64,000 nucleotides of DNA from positions 83,185 to 147,184 of the forward strand of contig JBFGKE010000004.1 of the NCBI GenBank assembly GCA_041576815.1, in the 5' to 3' direction. The position numbers and the translations under genes were made by a program. Under the pieces are notes generated by a model. The model saw nothing but the letters and a program-made list of their open reading frames with translations. It did not search any database and was not told the DNA's origin. The stretch's first letter is position 1, and each line of letters opens with the position of its first letter. This DNA comes from SG8-38 sp041576815 (GTDB lineage Bacteria; Myxococcota_A; Polyangia; Polyangiales; Houyiibacteriaceae). This document shows, piece by piece, positions 1 through 8,882 of this stretch.

Positions 1-641
1 TATTCATCGCAAGTGCGACCGCCGGTTTGTTGGCCAGCCTCTTAGCGTCTCGCGTGAAAGAGCCCGCTCGCCATCCGCCGGTCGAGCGCGATTCGCGGCG
101 TCCGATCTTCGGCGGCTCTCTCCTGCGCGTGTATGGCGCCACGTTTGCCATGACCGCGGCGTTCACCGCGTTGTTCACTCTTCACCAGCCCTTCGCGCTC
201 GAGCGCGGGGTGACAGAGGTCAAAGGCTTCTTCATCGGCTTCGCGCTGGTCGCGCTGACGGTGCGACTCGGCGGCGGACATCTGATCGACCGCTCCGGGG
301 TGCTTCGATCCTCGGTCATCGCTTTGATCCTGTACTCGGCGGTGCCACCGCTACTCGGCTACCTCGGCCCCAACCACCTGTTCGTCATCGGTGCGACGAT
401 GGGGCTCGGGCACGGCATCGCGTATCCCGCGGTCACCGCGCTCGGCATCGCGCGGGCCGACGCCGCCTCACGCGGGATGGTCGTGTCGATCGTACACGGC
501 GCGTTCAACGGGGGACACGCATTTTTTGCGTATGTGCTCGGTCTGCTTGCAGCAACATGGAGCTATGACGTAGCTTTTTGGACTGCGGGCGCCGTCACGC
601 TCGGCGGCGCGGCGGTCCTCGGGCTTCGTCGACGACCCTGA
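1..641 (+). CDS. MFS transporter, C-terminal part (5' end outside window)
   Basis: The open frame runs into the left edge without a start, so the gene begins upstream. About 212 residues remain. They contain alternating hydrophobic segments with short basic loops, including an RLGGGHLIDRSG loop between two segments, which fits the conserved cytoplasmic loop of major facilitator superfamily proteins, and a C-terminal Arg-rich end (LRRRP). A segment rich in Gly and His (GLGHGIAYPAVTALG) is typical of the later helices. The substrate cannot be told from this half. It ends 61 bases before the ATPase operon and is probably transcribed separately. Confidence 0.75.
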   Translation, partial: FIASATAGLLASLLASRVKEPARHPPVERDSRRPIFGGSLLRVYGATFAMTAAFTALFTLHQPFALERGVTEVKGFFIGFALVALTVRLGGGHLIDRSGVLRSSVIALILYSAVPPLLGYLGPNHLFVIGATMGLGHGIAYPAVTALGIARADAASRGMVVSIVHGAFNGGHAFFAYVLGLLAATWSYDVAFWTAGAVTLGGAAVLGLRRRP

Positions 642-702
642 GCGCCGAGAACGACGACACCCCACCCCCGCATTCTGGTACGGTCGATGCAGGTAGTTGA
701 AC

Positions 703-1068
703 ATGTCTGCAAAGGGTGACGAGCGGCGCGTGCTCGACTCGACGAAGCTCACGCGCCTCCTGAAAACCGAGAGTGAGCTCGAGGCCATGCTGGAGGCGAC
801 GCGGCGAGAAGCAAAAGGGCTCGTCGAGGAGGCGAAACGAGAGGCCGAACGCAAAGCGCGCGACTTCGAGAAGCAGCTCGAGCGGGAAGACGTCGAGGCC
901 CGCGCCCGAATCGCCAAAGAGCGCGACCGCACCATCGCGCAGATCAGGAGCGATGCAAGAAGTCACGCCGAGACGCTGGACTCCCTCGACGCGGCGCGCA
1001 TCGATGCGCTCGCGCAAGACATTCTAGACCTCCTGTTCGGCGAGCCCGGCCCGAGAGGTGCTCCGTGA
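703..1068 (+). CDS. V/A-type ATP synthase subunit H/G (peripheral stalk coiled coil)
   Basis: A 121-residue, highly charged protein with no hydrophobic segment. It is almost wholly Lys/Glu/Arg/Ala with heptad-like spacing (residues ~15-100), as expected for the long coiled-coil peripheral stalk subunit (H in archaea, G in Thermus) that pairs with subunit E. Function is taken from this composition and its place as first gene of the ATPase operon; sequence identity alone would be weak. ATG at 703 follows AGGTAG by about 7-9 bases; a TTG at 697 would add two residues. It overlaps the next gene by GTGA. Confidence 0.75.
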   Translation: MSAKGDERRVLDSTKLTRLLKTESELEAMLEATRREAKGLVEEAKREAERKARDFEKQLEREDVEARARIAKERDRTIAQIRSDARSHAETLDSLDAARIDALAQDILDLLFGEPGPRGAP

Positions 1069-2957
1069 TTTTGGAGATGTCGAGAATCCGAATGCTCGGC
1101 CCGCGGGCGCAGCTTCAGCCGGTCCTCGCACGGATCCAGGATCTCGGCCTCGTGCAGCTCGATGAACCCGCTGAGAGCGAAGCCAGCAGCCCTCTCGGAC
1201 TGACCCCCGAACAGCAGCGCCACCTCCGAAGCGTTCGCCGGGTCGCAGAGGACGTCGACACCGCCATCGACCTCCTCGGAAAAGCGCCGTCGTCGCACCG
1301 GGCCATCGAAGACCTCACGATCGCCCGCGCGGCCCTGGTTGCCGGGCGAACCCGGCGCGAGCTCGAGGAGCTGGCCGAACGACGCCAGGGCCTCGAGGAG
1401 GAGCAAGCGCTGATCCTGAAGTTCCGGCCCTTCTTCTCGACGTTCCGCGAGATCGGCCGCTCCGGCTTGGACCTCGATGGAATTCGCATCTTCTACCTCG
1501 TGCTGCGAGACGACGACGGGCAGCAGCTTCGGCAGATGCGGGTGGCGCTTCGGGACGCTTTGGGGGACGGTTTCGAGCTGCTCAGTCAGCCCTCGGACTC
1601 CGAGGAGTCCGCGATGCTGCTCGCCGTCCCAGCCCACAAGGCCGACGACGCCGAGCAACTGCTGAGCGAGGCCGGGGTGCAAGCCCTCTCGCTCCCCGAT
1701 CAGTTCGAGCAGGAAAGCGTGGGCGCGACCATCCAACGGATGCAGGAGCGGCTCGACGAGCTCCCCGAAGCGCTTGCGGAGCTGGAGCGGGAGCGCTCTC
1801 GAATCGCGCGAGAGCGCGGGCGGGACCTCGCCCGGATCCAAGCGAGCGTCCGCGACCATCTCGCGAGAATCGAGGCCATGGAACGGGCCGTCGTGACTCC
1901 TCGGGCCTTCGTGTTGGAGGGCTGGATCCCGAGCGCTGCGCGGCCCGACCTGGAGCGCCGTCTCGAAAAATCGTTCGGAGACCTCGTCGAGATTGAGACT
2001 GTCTCTTCGGAGGAATGGTCGGGCGACACGGTCCCGGTCGTGCTGAAGAACCCTCGTTTGTTTCGTCCCTTCGAGGCGATCACGACGATGATGCCCCTGC
2101 CGAAGTATGGGACCGTCGATCCCACACCCTTCGTGGCGGTGTTCTTTCCGATGTTCTTCGGCATCGTTCTCGGTGACATCGGCTACGGGTTCCTGCTCGG
2201 CTTGCTTTCGCTCACGCTCCGATTCCGCTCCCGGGCAAACACGAGCCTGCGTGCGATCTCGGAGATCGGTCTCGCCTGCTCCCTCTTCACCATCATTTTC
2301 GGCTTTCTATACGGCGAGCTGTTTGGCGACCTAGGCCATCGGATTGGCCTACATCCGATCATCTTCAATCGGGAAGAAGCGTTTTTTCCGTTCTTGGCGC
2401 TGGCGATCACCCTCGGGCTCGTCCACATCGTCATCGGACTGCTGCTTGGTGCCGCGAAGCTATTCCGTGGGAATAAGCGCCGAGCGATCGGAAAGGGCAT
2501 GGCCGCATTGATGGTCGTCCTCATCGCGCTCGCTTTGACGGCAGCGTCCGGCATGCTGCCCGCGCGTTTCTTCACGCCATTGATCATCACCGTATTGGCC
2601 GCGCTGCCGATCTTGATCGTTGCGGAGGGTGTTCTTGCCCCGATCGAGCTCGTCTCGACGCTTGGCAACGTGCTTTCGTATGCACGCATCATGGCGGTCG
2701 GGACCGCATCCGTGATGATGGCGGTCGTGGCGAACCGCATGGCCGGTGCGTTCGGCGCGGTCGCAGTCGGCATCTTATTTGCCCTCGTATTTCACCTGAT
2801 CAACTTCGTTCTCGGGGTTTTCAGCCCGACAATTCACATGCTCCGCCTTCACTACGTCGAGTTTTTCGGGAAGTTTTACAGCCCGGGCGGCGCCAAATAC
2901 CGGCCTTTTCGCCACTGGTCCTCACGCGAAAGCGTCTCTGATGAAAGGATGAACTGA
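1065..2957 (+). CDS. ntpI: V/A-type ATP synthase subunit I (membrane a-subunit)
   Basis: The 630-residue stator subunit of the membrane sector, equivalent to subunit a, which lines the ion path against the proteolipid ring. The first ~330 residues are soluble and coiled-coil rich (EELAERRQGLEEEQ and a second helical pair near 225-285). The rest holds about seven membrane helices, starting at the VDPTPFVAVFFPMFFGIVLGD motif region that marks the family, and including GNVLSYARIMAVG, which carries the conserved Arg needed for ion transfer. GTG at 1065 overlaps the previous stop and has GAGAGG 6-7 bases upstream; ATG at 1077 is a less well-spaced alternative. Confidence 0.95.
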   Translation: MILEMSRIRMLGPRAQLQPVLARIQDLGLVQLDEPAESEASSPLGLTPEQQRHLRSVRRVAEDVDTAIDLLGKAPSSHRAIEDLTIARAALVAGRTRRELEELAERRQGLEEEQALILKFRPFFSTFREIGRSGLDLDGIRIFYLVLRDDDGQQLRQMRVALRDALGDGFELLSQPSDSEESAMLLAVPAHKADDAEQLLSEAGVQALSLPDQFEQESVGATIQRMQERLDELPEALAELERERSRIARERGRDLARIQASVRDHLARIEAMERAVVTPRAFVLEGWIPSAARPDLERRLEKSFGDLVEIETVSSEEWSGDTVPVVLKNPRLFRPFEAITTMMPLPKYGTVDPTPFVAVFFPMFFGIVLGDIGYGFLLGLLSLTLRFRSRANTSLRAISEIGLACSLFTIIFGFLYGELFGDLGHRIGLHPIIFNREEAFFPFLALAITLGLVHIVIGLLLGAAKLFRGNKRRAIGKGMAALMVVLIALALTAASGMLPARFFTPLIITVLAALPILIVAEGVLAPIELVSTLGNVLSYARIMAVGTASVMMAVVANRMAGAFGAVAVGILFALVFHLINFVLGVFSPTIHMLRLHYVEFFGKFYSPGGAKYRPFRHWSSRESVSDERMN

Positions 2958-2958
2958 T

Positions 2959-3186
2959 ATGGACACGGAACTCGTTGGGCTCTACCTCAGCGCTGCGTTG
3001 GCGGTCGGAATACCGGCGATTGCAACGGGCTGGGCGCAGTCGCGCATCGGCCCGGCAGCCGCGGCAACGCTCGCCGAAAAGCCGGAGCTGACTGTCACGG
3101 TCGTGCTCCTCATCGCGATCCCGGAAACTGTGGCGATCCTGGGTTTTGTCATCGCAGTCCTGATACTGCTTCAGGGCGGAGGCTGA
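2959..3186 (+). CDS. ntpK: V/A-type ATP synthase subunit K (proteolipid, c-ring)
   Basis: A 75-residue protein of two membrane helices joined by a short polar loop, forming the rotor ring. Helix 1 is about residues 5-28 and helix 2 about 45-71. Helix 2 has the ion-binding carboxylate Glu56 in the motif IPETVAILGF. This is a single hairpin with one carboxylate, unlike the duplicated ~155-residue K subunit of Enterococcus-type V-ATPases. The Gln found in helix 1 of typical sodium-binding rings is replaced by Thr23 in P-x3-T, while the residue after the Glu is Thr57, so the coupling ion is not obvious. It starts one base after the stop of subunit I. Confidence 0.92.
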   Translation: MDTELVGLYLSAALAVGIPAIATGWAQSRIGPAAAATLAEKPELTVTVVLLIAIPETVAILGFVIAVLILLQGGG

Positions 3187-3191
3187 GATCG

Positions 3192-3770
3192 GTGTCGGGT
3201 GGCGATCTCGACGGGGAGCTGCGTGCGACTGCAAAGCGAACGGCAGAAGCCATCCTTCGTGAAGCGCGCGCTACCGCGGAGCAGCTCGCCGCGGACGCGA
3301 ACCGGTCGATCGGTGACAGGCGCGAACGCGTGCTCAAGGCGAAGGAGGCCGAATACGCTGCCCAAGCACGCCGAGCGATCGCCGTCGAGAAGCACGCGGC
3401 AATGGAAGCCGAGCTTCTGGCTCAGACCCGACTGGTCGAACGCGTGCTCGAGCGCGTGAGAGCGCGCCTTCCGGAAATCGCTCGAAGCGACGCGTACCGA
3501 TCGACGCTGGCAGGCGAGCTCCACCGGGCCCTGGAGTTCGTCGAGGGTGACGACATCGTGGTGCGCTGTGCCGACGAGCTTGCGGGACCCGTGCGCGAGG
3601 CGCTTCGCGACCACCCGAAGATCGGCGTGGAGCCCGAAGCGGTGGGGCCGGGCTTCGTCGTCGCCGGGAGCGGAGGCTCGGTCCTCATCGATGGTCGCCT
3701 CGAAACGCGAGTGGACCGCTTGACGCCGACGTTGGCGATCGAAATCCACTCTCGGCTCGGAGGCGGGTAG
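3192..3770 (+). CDS. ntpE: V/A-type ATP synthase subunit E (peripheral stalk)
   Basis: A 192-residue protein with a charged, Ala-rich helical N-terminal half (residues ~5-95, Glu/Arg/Lys/Ala repeats) and a mixed alpha/beta C-terminal half ending in LTPTLAIEIHSRLGGG. That layout is the standard one for subunit E, whose C-terminal head caps the catalytic A3B3 hexamer while the helix pairs with subunit H. The GTG start at 3192 lies five bases after the subunit K stop. The assignment rests on architecture and operon position; the family is poorly conserved in the helix. Confidence 0.88.
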   Translation: MSGGDLDGELRATAKRTAEAILREARATAEQLAADANRSIGDRRERVLKAKEAEYAAQARRAIAVEKHAAMEAELLAQTRLVERVLERVRARLPEIARSDAYRSTLAGELHRALEFVEGDDIVVRCADELAGPVREALRDHPKIGVEPEAVGPGFVVAGSGGSVLIDGRLETRVDRLTPTLAIEIHSRLGGG

Positions 3771-3774
3771 CGTT

Positions 3775-4788
3775 TTGCAGTACTTGGGCGACATCAATGC
3801 ACGGGCGAGAGGCCTCCGAACCCGGCTGCTTCCGATGCGGGAGCTCGAGCGGTTGGCGAGGGCAAGCGATCTCCATGCGCTTCAACGAGAGCTGAGTGGG
3901 CTCGGCTACCTGATCACCGACGCCGCAGCGACGCCGAGTGCGATGGAGAAGGCGGTCCGTAGGCGCGCCGCGAATCAGATGAGGCTTCTGCATCGGTGGT
4001 GCGGAGAGCATCGCCGCCCTACCTTGGCGGTCGTTTTCGAGGATGAAGACCGTCGCTCGATTCAAGCGATTCTGCGAGGCGCCGAACGCGGGACAGGCTC
4101 GGAAGCACGGCTTTGGGGATTGGTGCCGACGATCGCCCTTCCCGAACGCGCCCTCCAGTCTCTGGCGAGCCAGCCGACGACGGCAGACGTCGTACGGCTT
4201 CTGGTGCTGTGGCAGCATCCGCTTGGAAGCCCCCTCGTAGGGGCCGCGAGCGGCCCGCATCCCTCCCTGTTTGAAATCGAGATCGCGCTCCAGCGGGCGT
4301 TTGCAAAAAGAGCCTCTAAGCTCGCACGTCACGGCGGTGAGCAACTGGTGGGCTACGTCCAGCAGCTCATCGACGTGATGAACGCGTGGTCTGCGTTGCT
4401 CCATTTCGTGGAGCGAGATCCTGCACTCGTCGATCGAACGTACATCGAAGGCGGGAGGCGGCTCGACCGGGACTTTTTTCGAACGCTGATGAGCCTCGAC
4501 ACGTGGTCAGAGGTCCGGGCGCGTCTCGCCTGGGAGCTTCGCGGATCGGATCTCGCCCAAGTGTTTCGATCTGAAACCGACGAGCTTGCCGAGCTGGAAA
4601 CGGCGTTGCTACGCGTGGAGATCAGCCAACAAAGGAAAGCGTTTCGCGCCGATCCGAACGGACCCGCGCCAATTCTCGGCTTCGCGCTCGAGCTCCGCGC
4701 GGAGGTTCGCAACGTGACTGGAATCATCTGGGGAGTCGCGCTGCGGGCACCAGCGGCGCTCATCGAGGCGAGCATGGTGGTCGCATGA
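3775..4788 (+). CDS. ntpC: V/A-type ATP synthase subunit C (AC39/d, rotor funnel)
   Basis: A 337-residue, all-helical protein matching the AC39/subunit C family, the funnel that sits on the proteolipid ring and links it to the central stalk. The N-terminal MQYLGDINARARGLRTRLL and the internal helices with scattered Arg/Leu/Glu fit the family's triplicated helical fold, and the length is usual. The start is TTG at 3775, with GGAGGCGGG about 8-11 bases upstream; no better ATG is near. It ends in ATGA with subunit F, suggesting translational coupling. Confidence 0.88.
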   Translation: MQYLGDINARARGLRTRLLPMRELERLARASDLHALQRELSGLGYLITDAAATPSAMEKAVRRRAANQMRLLHRWCGEHRRPTLAVVFEDEDRRSIQAILRGAERGTGSEARLWGLVPTIALPERALQSLASQPTTADVVRLLVLWQHPLGSPLVGAASGPHPSLFEIEIALQRAFAKRASKLARHGGEQLVGYVQQLIDVMNAWSALLHFVERDPALVDRTYIEGGRRLDRDFFRTLMSLDTWSEVRARLAWELRGSDLAQVFRSETDELAELETALLRVEISQQRKAFRADPNGPAPILGFALELRAEVRNVTGIIWGVALRAPAALIEASMVVA

Positions 4789-5114
4789 GCGCGAAGGAGC
4801 TCGTCGTGATCGCCAGCCCCGGGTCGAGTGTCGGGTTCGAGCTTGCCGGTGTCCCGGCGCTCCAGGCGACGGACGCGACCGAAGCCGCCAGGCACCTCGA
4901 TCGGTTGATCGACGACCCGAATGCAGGCGTCATCATGATCGAGGACGGGCTCTACGGGGCGCTTGCCGAGGAGGTGAGGCGTAGCCTCGAGCGATCCGCT
5001 CTGCCGGTCGTGATTCCAATTCCGGGGCCCGACTGGACCGAAGAGTCCACCGCTCACGAGTATATCGTCGACATTCTTCGGCGCGCCATCGGCTATCGGG
5101 TGAGGCTTCAATGA
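4785..5114 (+). CDS. V/A-type ATP synthase subunit F (central stalk)
   Basis: A 109-residue small alpha/beta protein. A hydrophobic strand near the N-terminus (ELVVIASPGSSVGFELAG) is followed by an acidic strand-turn (AGVIMIEDGLYG) and VVIPIPGP, the signature pattern of subunit F, which binds subunit D in the rotating central shaft. The ATG at 4785 overlaps the subunit C stop and its own stop overlaps the ATG of subunit A, both as ATGA. The gene is called atpF or ntpG in different organisms. Confidence 0.9.
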   Translation: MSAKELVVIASPGSSVGFELAGVPALQATDATEAARHLDRLIDDPNAGVIMIEDGLYGALAEEVRRSLERSALPVVIPIPGPDWTEESTAHEYIVDILRRAIGYRVRLQ

Positions 5115-6847
5115 GCGCTCCACGCATCACACGGGTCTCGGGCGCCATCGTCGAAGCGCAGCCGCTGGGGGGCGCCGCGCTCTACGAGCTCGTCCAAGTG
5201 GGCGAGCGCCGGCTTCTCGGGGAGGTGATTCGACTCGATGCCGACGTCGCGACCGTGCAGGTCTTCGAGGAGACTGCGGGACTCGGCCTCGACGAACCGG
5301 TCGAACGCACCGGCAGCTCCCTGATGACACGACTCGGACCCGGGCTCCTCGGCTCAATCCTCGACGGCGTTGGGCGGCCACTAGAGGGGTTGGCCGAGCG
5401 CTCTGGCGACTTCATGGCACCCGGGATGACGCTGCCCACGCTCGATCCGGAGGCGCGGTGGGCATTTTCGCCCACCGTTGAACCCGGTGCGACGGTTGTC
5501 GCAGGCGACGTGCTCGGAACCGTCGAAGAGCGACCCGGCATGTTGCATCCGATCCTCGTCCCGCCGGGTTTGCGCGGGCGGCTCAGCGACATCCGCGCCG
5601 GTACCTTCGACGTCTCGGAGCAAATCGCATCCCTGGAAGACGGCACATCGATTTCGCTCTCCCACCCGTGGCCGATACGCGAGCGCCGGCCGTTCGCTCG
5701 CCGGCTCCCGGGCGACCGCCCGTTCATCACGGGGCAGCGGGTGTTCGATCTGCTATTTCCCGTGGTCGAGGGAGGCTCGGTCGCGGTTCCCGGAGGCTTT
5801 GGCACCGGAAAGACCGTCATCGAGCAGTCGCTTGCCAAATACGCCAAGGCGGACGTGATGGTCTACGTCGGCTGCGGCGAGCGCGGGAACGAAATGGCCG
5901 AGGTGTTGCACGACTTCGGCCGGCTCACCGATCCCATCACGGGGCGGCCGATCATGGACCGCACCGTCTTGGTCGTGAATACGTCCAACATGCCGGTCGC
6001 AGCACGCGACGCATCGGTGTACCTCGGCATGACGATTGCCGAGTACTACCGTGACCTGGGGTACCACGTCGCGATCCTCGCCGATTCCTTGTCACGCTGG
6101 GCTGAAGCGCTTCGCGAAATTGCGGCGCGTCTTCAGGAGATGCCGGGCGAAGAGGGGTACCCGACCTACCTCGCAAACCGAATGAGCCACCTCTACGAGC
6201 GGGCGGGCCGAGTCGAAACGGAGGGCACGTCCGCGCGCACCGGTGCGGTCACCTTCATCAGCGCGATCTCTCCGCCGGGCGGCGACTTTGCCGAGCCGGT
6301 CACCCAGGCATCGTTGCGAGTCGTCGGTGCGCTCTGGGCGCTCGATACGAGCCTCGCGCATCAGCGCCAATTCCCGGCTGTGGATTGGGACATCAGTTAC
6401 AGCTTGTACGCCGATGGAACCGTCCCGTGGTTCGCTGAAGAGGCAGGGCCGGATTGGGCCGAGCTGAAGCTCGAAACCACTCGATTGCTTCAGCGCGATC
6501 GTGAGCTCCGGGAGATTGCTGGCCTAGTCGGGGTCGATGCGCTCGAAGACGAAGATCGGCTCGTGCTCGAAGGCGCGCGCATCGCCCGGGAGTATTTGAT
6601 CGGGCAAAACGCATTTCATCCTCACGACGCGTTCTCTACCGTGGCGAAGACATACCATCTGGTGAGGCTGCTATGGGCTTTCATGCGAGCAGGACGAACC
6701 GCGCTCGGCGCCGGCGCCGCGTTCGACACGCTGGACCTCCCCGGGGTCCGGACGGCGCTCGGCTCGGTGAAAACTGCGGCGCCCGAAGCGCTCGAGGCAC
6801 GAGCTCTCGAAGCCGAGAGGACGATCTCGGCGGTGGAGGCGACATGA
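5111..6847 (+). CDS. ntpA: V/A-type ATP synthase catalytic subunit A
   Basis: The 578-residue catalytic subunit that hydrolyses or makes ATP. The P-loop GGFGTGKTV is at about residues 227-235 (most V-type A subunits have GAFGCGKTV there). The A-type-specific non-homologous insertion lies before it (~110-200; LHPILVPPGLRGRLSDI). YVGCGERGNEMAEVL carries the catalytic Glu, and SRWAEALREIAARLQEMPGEEGYP and SLYADGTVPWF are strongly conserved. Length is normal. It is coupled by ATGA overlaps to F before and B after. Confidence 0.97.
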   Translation: MSAPRITRVSGAIVEAQPLGGAALYELVQVGERRLLGEVIRLDADVATVQVFEETAGLGLDEPVERTGSSLMTRLGPGLLGSILDGVGRPLEGLAERSGDFMAPGMTLPTLDPEARWAFSPTVEPGATVVAGDVLGTVEERPGMLHPILVPPGLRGRLSDIRAGTFDVSEQIASLEDGTSISLSHPWPIRERRPFARRLPGDRPFITGQRVFDLLFPVVEGGSVAVPGGFGTGKTVIEQSLAKYAKADVMVYVGCGERGNEMAEVLHDFGRLTDPITGRPIMDRTVLVVNTSNMPVAARDASVYLGMTIAEYYRDLGYHVAILADSLSRWAEALREIAARLQEMPGEEGYPTYLANRMSHLYERAGRVETEGTSARTGAVTFISAISPPGGDFAEPVTQASLRVVGALWALDTSLAHQRQFPAVDWDISYSLYADGTVPWFAEEAGPDWAELKLETTRLLQRDRELREIAGLVGVDALEDEDRLVLEGARIAREYLIGQNAFHPHDAFSTVAKTYHLVRLLWAFMRAGRTALGAGAAFDTLDLPGVRTALGSVKTAAPEALEARALEAERTISAVEAT

Positions 6848-8250
6848 CGCGGTTGGCGCTCCCCGTGGCACGCACATACGCAGGCGCGGCATCTGCCGCT
6901 GGTCCTCTGCTCTTCGTGCACTCGACCCGGCGGGCCAAGCTCGGCGAGTGGGTTCGCATCGAAGGCGAAGGGCAGCAGAGCCGCCGTGGGCAGGTGATCG
7001 ACGTCGGAACCGAGGTGACGGTGATTCAGGTGTTCGAGGATACGCTCGGGCTCAAGCCCGCCGATGCGTCGATCACGTTGACCGGGGAGACGGCGACGAC
7101 GCTCGTCGGCAAGGACTTACTCGGCCGCGCGTTGAGTGGCACGGGCGCACCTCTCGACGGGCTGCCGGCCGCGATCGGGGAAGCCCGTCATCGGATCTGG
7201 GGTGCACCGATGAATCCCGTTCGGAGGCAGCATCCATCGGATTTCATCGAAACGGGAGTCTCCGCAATCGACGGCATGAACACCTTGGTTCGCGGTCAGA
7301 AGCTTCCGATATTCTCGGCGCACGGCCTACCCGGCATCGAGCTGGCGGCAGACATCGTCGAGAATGCGCGCGCGGCCAAAGGGGAGCCCTTCGCGGTCGT
7401 CTTTGCAGCGATCGGAATCACCGAGCGCGAAACCCAAGCTTTCGTTTCGAGGTTTCGAGAAAGCGAGGTGATGGAACGGACGGTGCTCTTCTTGAACCAG
7501 GCGAGCGATCCGACGATCGAGCGGCTGCTGACACCACGTGTTGCACTGACGGCAGCCGAGCACCTGGCATTCAACCATGGAATTCACGTCTTGGTCGTGA
7601 TGGCGGACATCACCCACTACGCCGAGGCCTTGCGCGAGGTCTCCGCCGCGCGCGAAGAGATTCCCGGCCGGCGCGGCTACCCCGGCTACATGTACACGGA
7701 CCTTGCAACGCTCTTCGAGCGCGCGGGGGTTCTCAAGGGAACCGCCGGATCAGTGACTCAGCTACCGGTCGTATCGCTCCCCGACGGCGACATGACGCAT
7801 CCGATTCCAGACCTCACCGGCTACATCACGGAGGGCCAAATCGTGCTCAGCCGAGAGCTCCACCAGCGAGGCGTCTATCCTCCGATCGACGTCCTTCCGT
7901 CGCTTTCGCGGCTGATGAATGCCGGCATCGGCGAGGGTAAGACCGTGGCGGCGCACCGCGAGTGGGCCGACCAGCTTTACGCGGTGTACGCGCGCGGTCG
8001 AGAGGCCAAGCTCATGGCGGCCATCGTCGGAAGCGAAGGCCTCGCCCCGGGCGATCGGCGCGCGCTCGAATTCGTCGATCGCTTCGAAGGTGCGTTGATA
8101 CACCAGGGCCGCGCACGTCGTTCGATCGGTGACACGACGGCGATCGGCTGGACACTGCTCGACACACTCCCGCGCGACGAGCTGACGCGAATCTCCGATG
8201 CCACCTGGGCCGCGCGCGAGGCCGGACCGAAAGACGAGGTGCGGCCGTGA
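6844..8250 (+). CDS. ntpB: V/A-type ATP synthase regulatory subunit B
   Basis: The 468-residue non-catalytic nucleotide-binding subunit that alternates with A in the hexamer. Conserved stretches include ETGVSAIDGMNTLVRGQKLPI and FSAHGLPGIELA, where the P-loop is lost as in all B subunits. GITERETQAFVSRF, DITHYAEALREVSAAREEIP and RRGYPGYMYTDL follow. The frame is open further upstream, but ATG at 6844 overlaps the subunit A stop (ATGA) and gives the family's usual N-terminus, so the longer version is rejected. Confidence 0.97.
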   Translation: MTRLALPVARTYAGAASAAGPLLFVHSTRRAKLGEWVRIEGEGQQSRRGQVIDVGTEVTVIQVFEDTLGLKPADASITLTGETATTLVGKDLLGRALSGTGAPLDGLPAAIGEARHRIWGAPMNPVRRQHPSDFIETGVSAIDGMNTLVRGQKLPIFSAHGLPGIELAADIVENARAAKGEPFAVVFAAIGITERETQAFVSRFRESEVMERTVLFLNQASDPTIERLLTPRVALTAAEHLAFNHGIHVLVVMADITHYAEALREVSAAREEIPGRRGYPGYMYTDLATLFERAGVLKGTAGSVTQLPVVSLPDGDMTHPIPDLTGYITEGQIVLSRELHQRGVYPPIDVLPSLSRLMNAGIGEGKTVAAHREWADQLYAVYARGREAKLMAAIVGSEGLAPGDRRALEFVDRFEGALIHQGRARRSIGDTTAIGWTLLDTLPRDELTRISDATWAAREAGPKDEVRP

Positions 8251-8882
8251 GTGTCCGATCCGTGCCACCAACGCGCTCCGGGCTCGTGAGGGCGGCCGCG
8301 CAGCTGGAACGCGTTCAAAAGGGGCGCGAGCTTTTGAACCGAAAGCGGGAAGCGCTGATCGGCGAGCTCTTCAAAAGCGCTCGCCCGGCGTTGAGCGCTC
8401 GGCAAGAGGTCGAGGAACGGGCGCGGGAAGCCTACCTCGCCCTCCTCCATGCGTTGGCGAATCGCGGGCAGGCGTCGCTACAGACCTACGCGTGGCCGGG
8501 GCGCGAGGTCACAGTGGAGCTCGACCACCATCAGGTCTGGGGGATCGCGGTGCCGTCAGTCGTGTCGCACACCCCGATTCAACGCACGCTGACCGCGCGC
8601 GAGACGGCTGCGCCATCGGTAGGCCCAGCGGCGGCACAAACGGCAACGGAATTCGAACGGCTGATCGAGCTCGTGCTCGAGGCCCTTCCAAAAGAGCAGC
8701 TCGTCCGACGGCTCGGCGATGCGCTCGCCAAAGCGACCCGGCAAGTGAACACGCTGCAGCTTCGCGTCGAGCCCGCGTTGACCGCAGACCTGACGACGTT
8801 GAAGCGCATGCTCGAAGAGCGGGAGCGCGACGAGCGGTCGCGGCTCCGTCACGTGCTTCGGCGTCGGGCGAAAGCCCGCTAG
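8247..8882 (+). CDS. ntpD: V/A-type ATP synthase subunit D (central rotor shaft)
   Basis: A 211-residue protein of two long helices, the gamma-like shaft turning inside the A3B3 hexamer. The N-terminal motif PPTRSGLVRAAAQLERVQKG and the following RKREALIGEL match the family. The C-terminal helix (residues ~150-205) includes RRLGDALAKATRQVNTLQLRVEP, the conserved region before the shaft tip. GTG at 8247 overlaps the subunit B stop as GTGA. Last gene of the operon; its end overlaps the end of the convergent PHP gene by four bases, with no terminator visible between them. Confidence 0.92.
   Translation: MSVRSVPPTRSGLVRAAAQLERVQKGRELLNRKREALIGELFKSARPALSARQEVEERAREAYLALLHALANRGQASLQTYAWPGREVTVELDHHQVWGIAVPSVVSHTPIQRTLTARETAAPSVGPAAAQTATEFERLIELVLEALPKEQLVRRLGDALAKATRQVNTLQLRVEPALTADLTTLKRMLEERERDERSRLRHVLRRRAKAR

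Noticed and set aside
6673..6843. N-terminal extension of ATPase subunit B
   Set aside because: The open frame exists, but it overlaps the coding end of subunit A in another frame and the ATGA start at 6844 gives the standard N-terminus.
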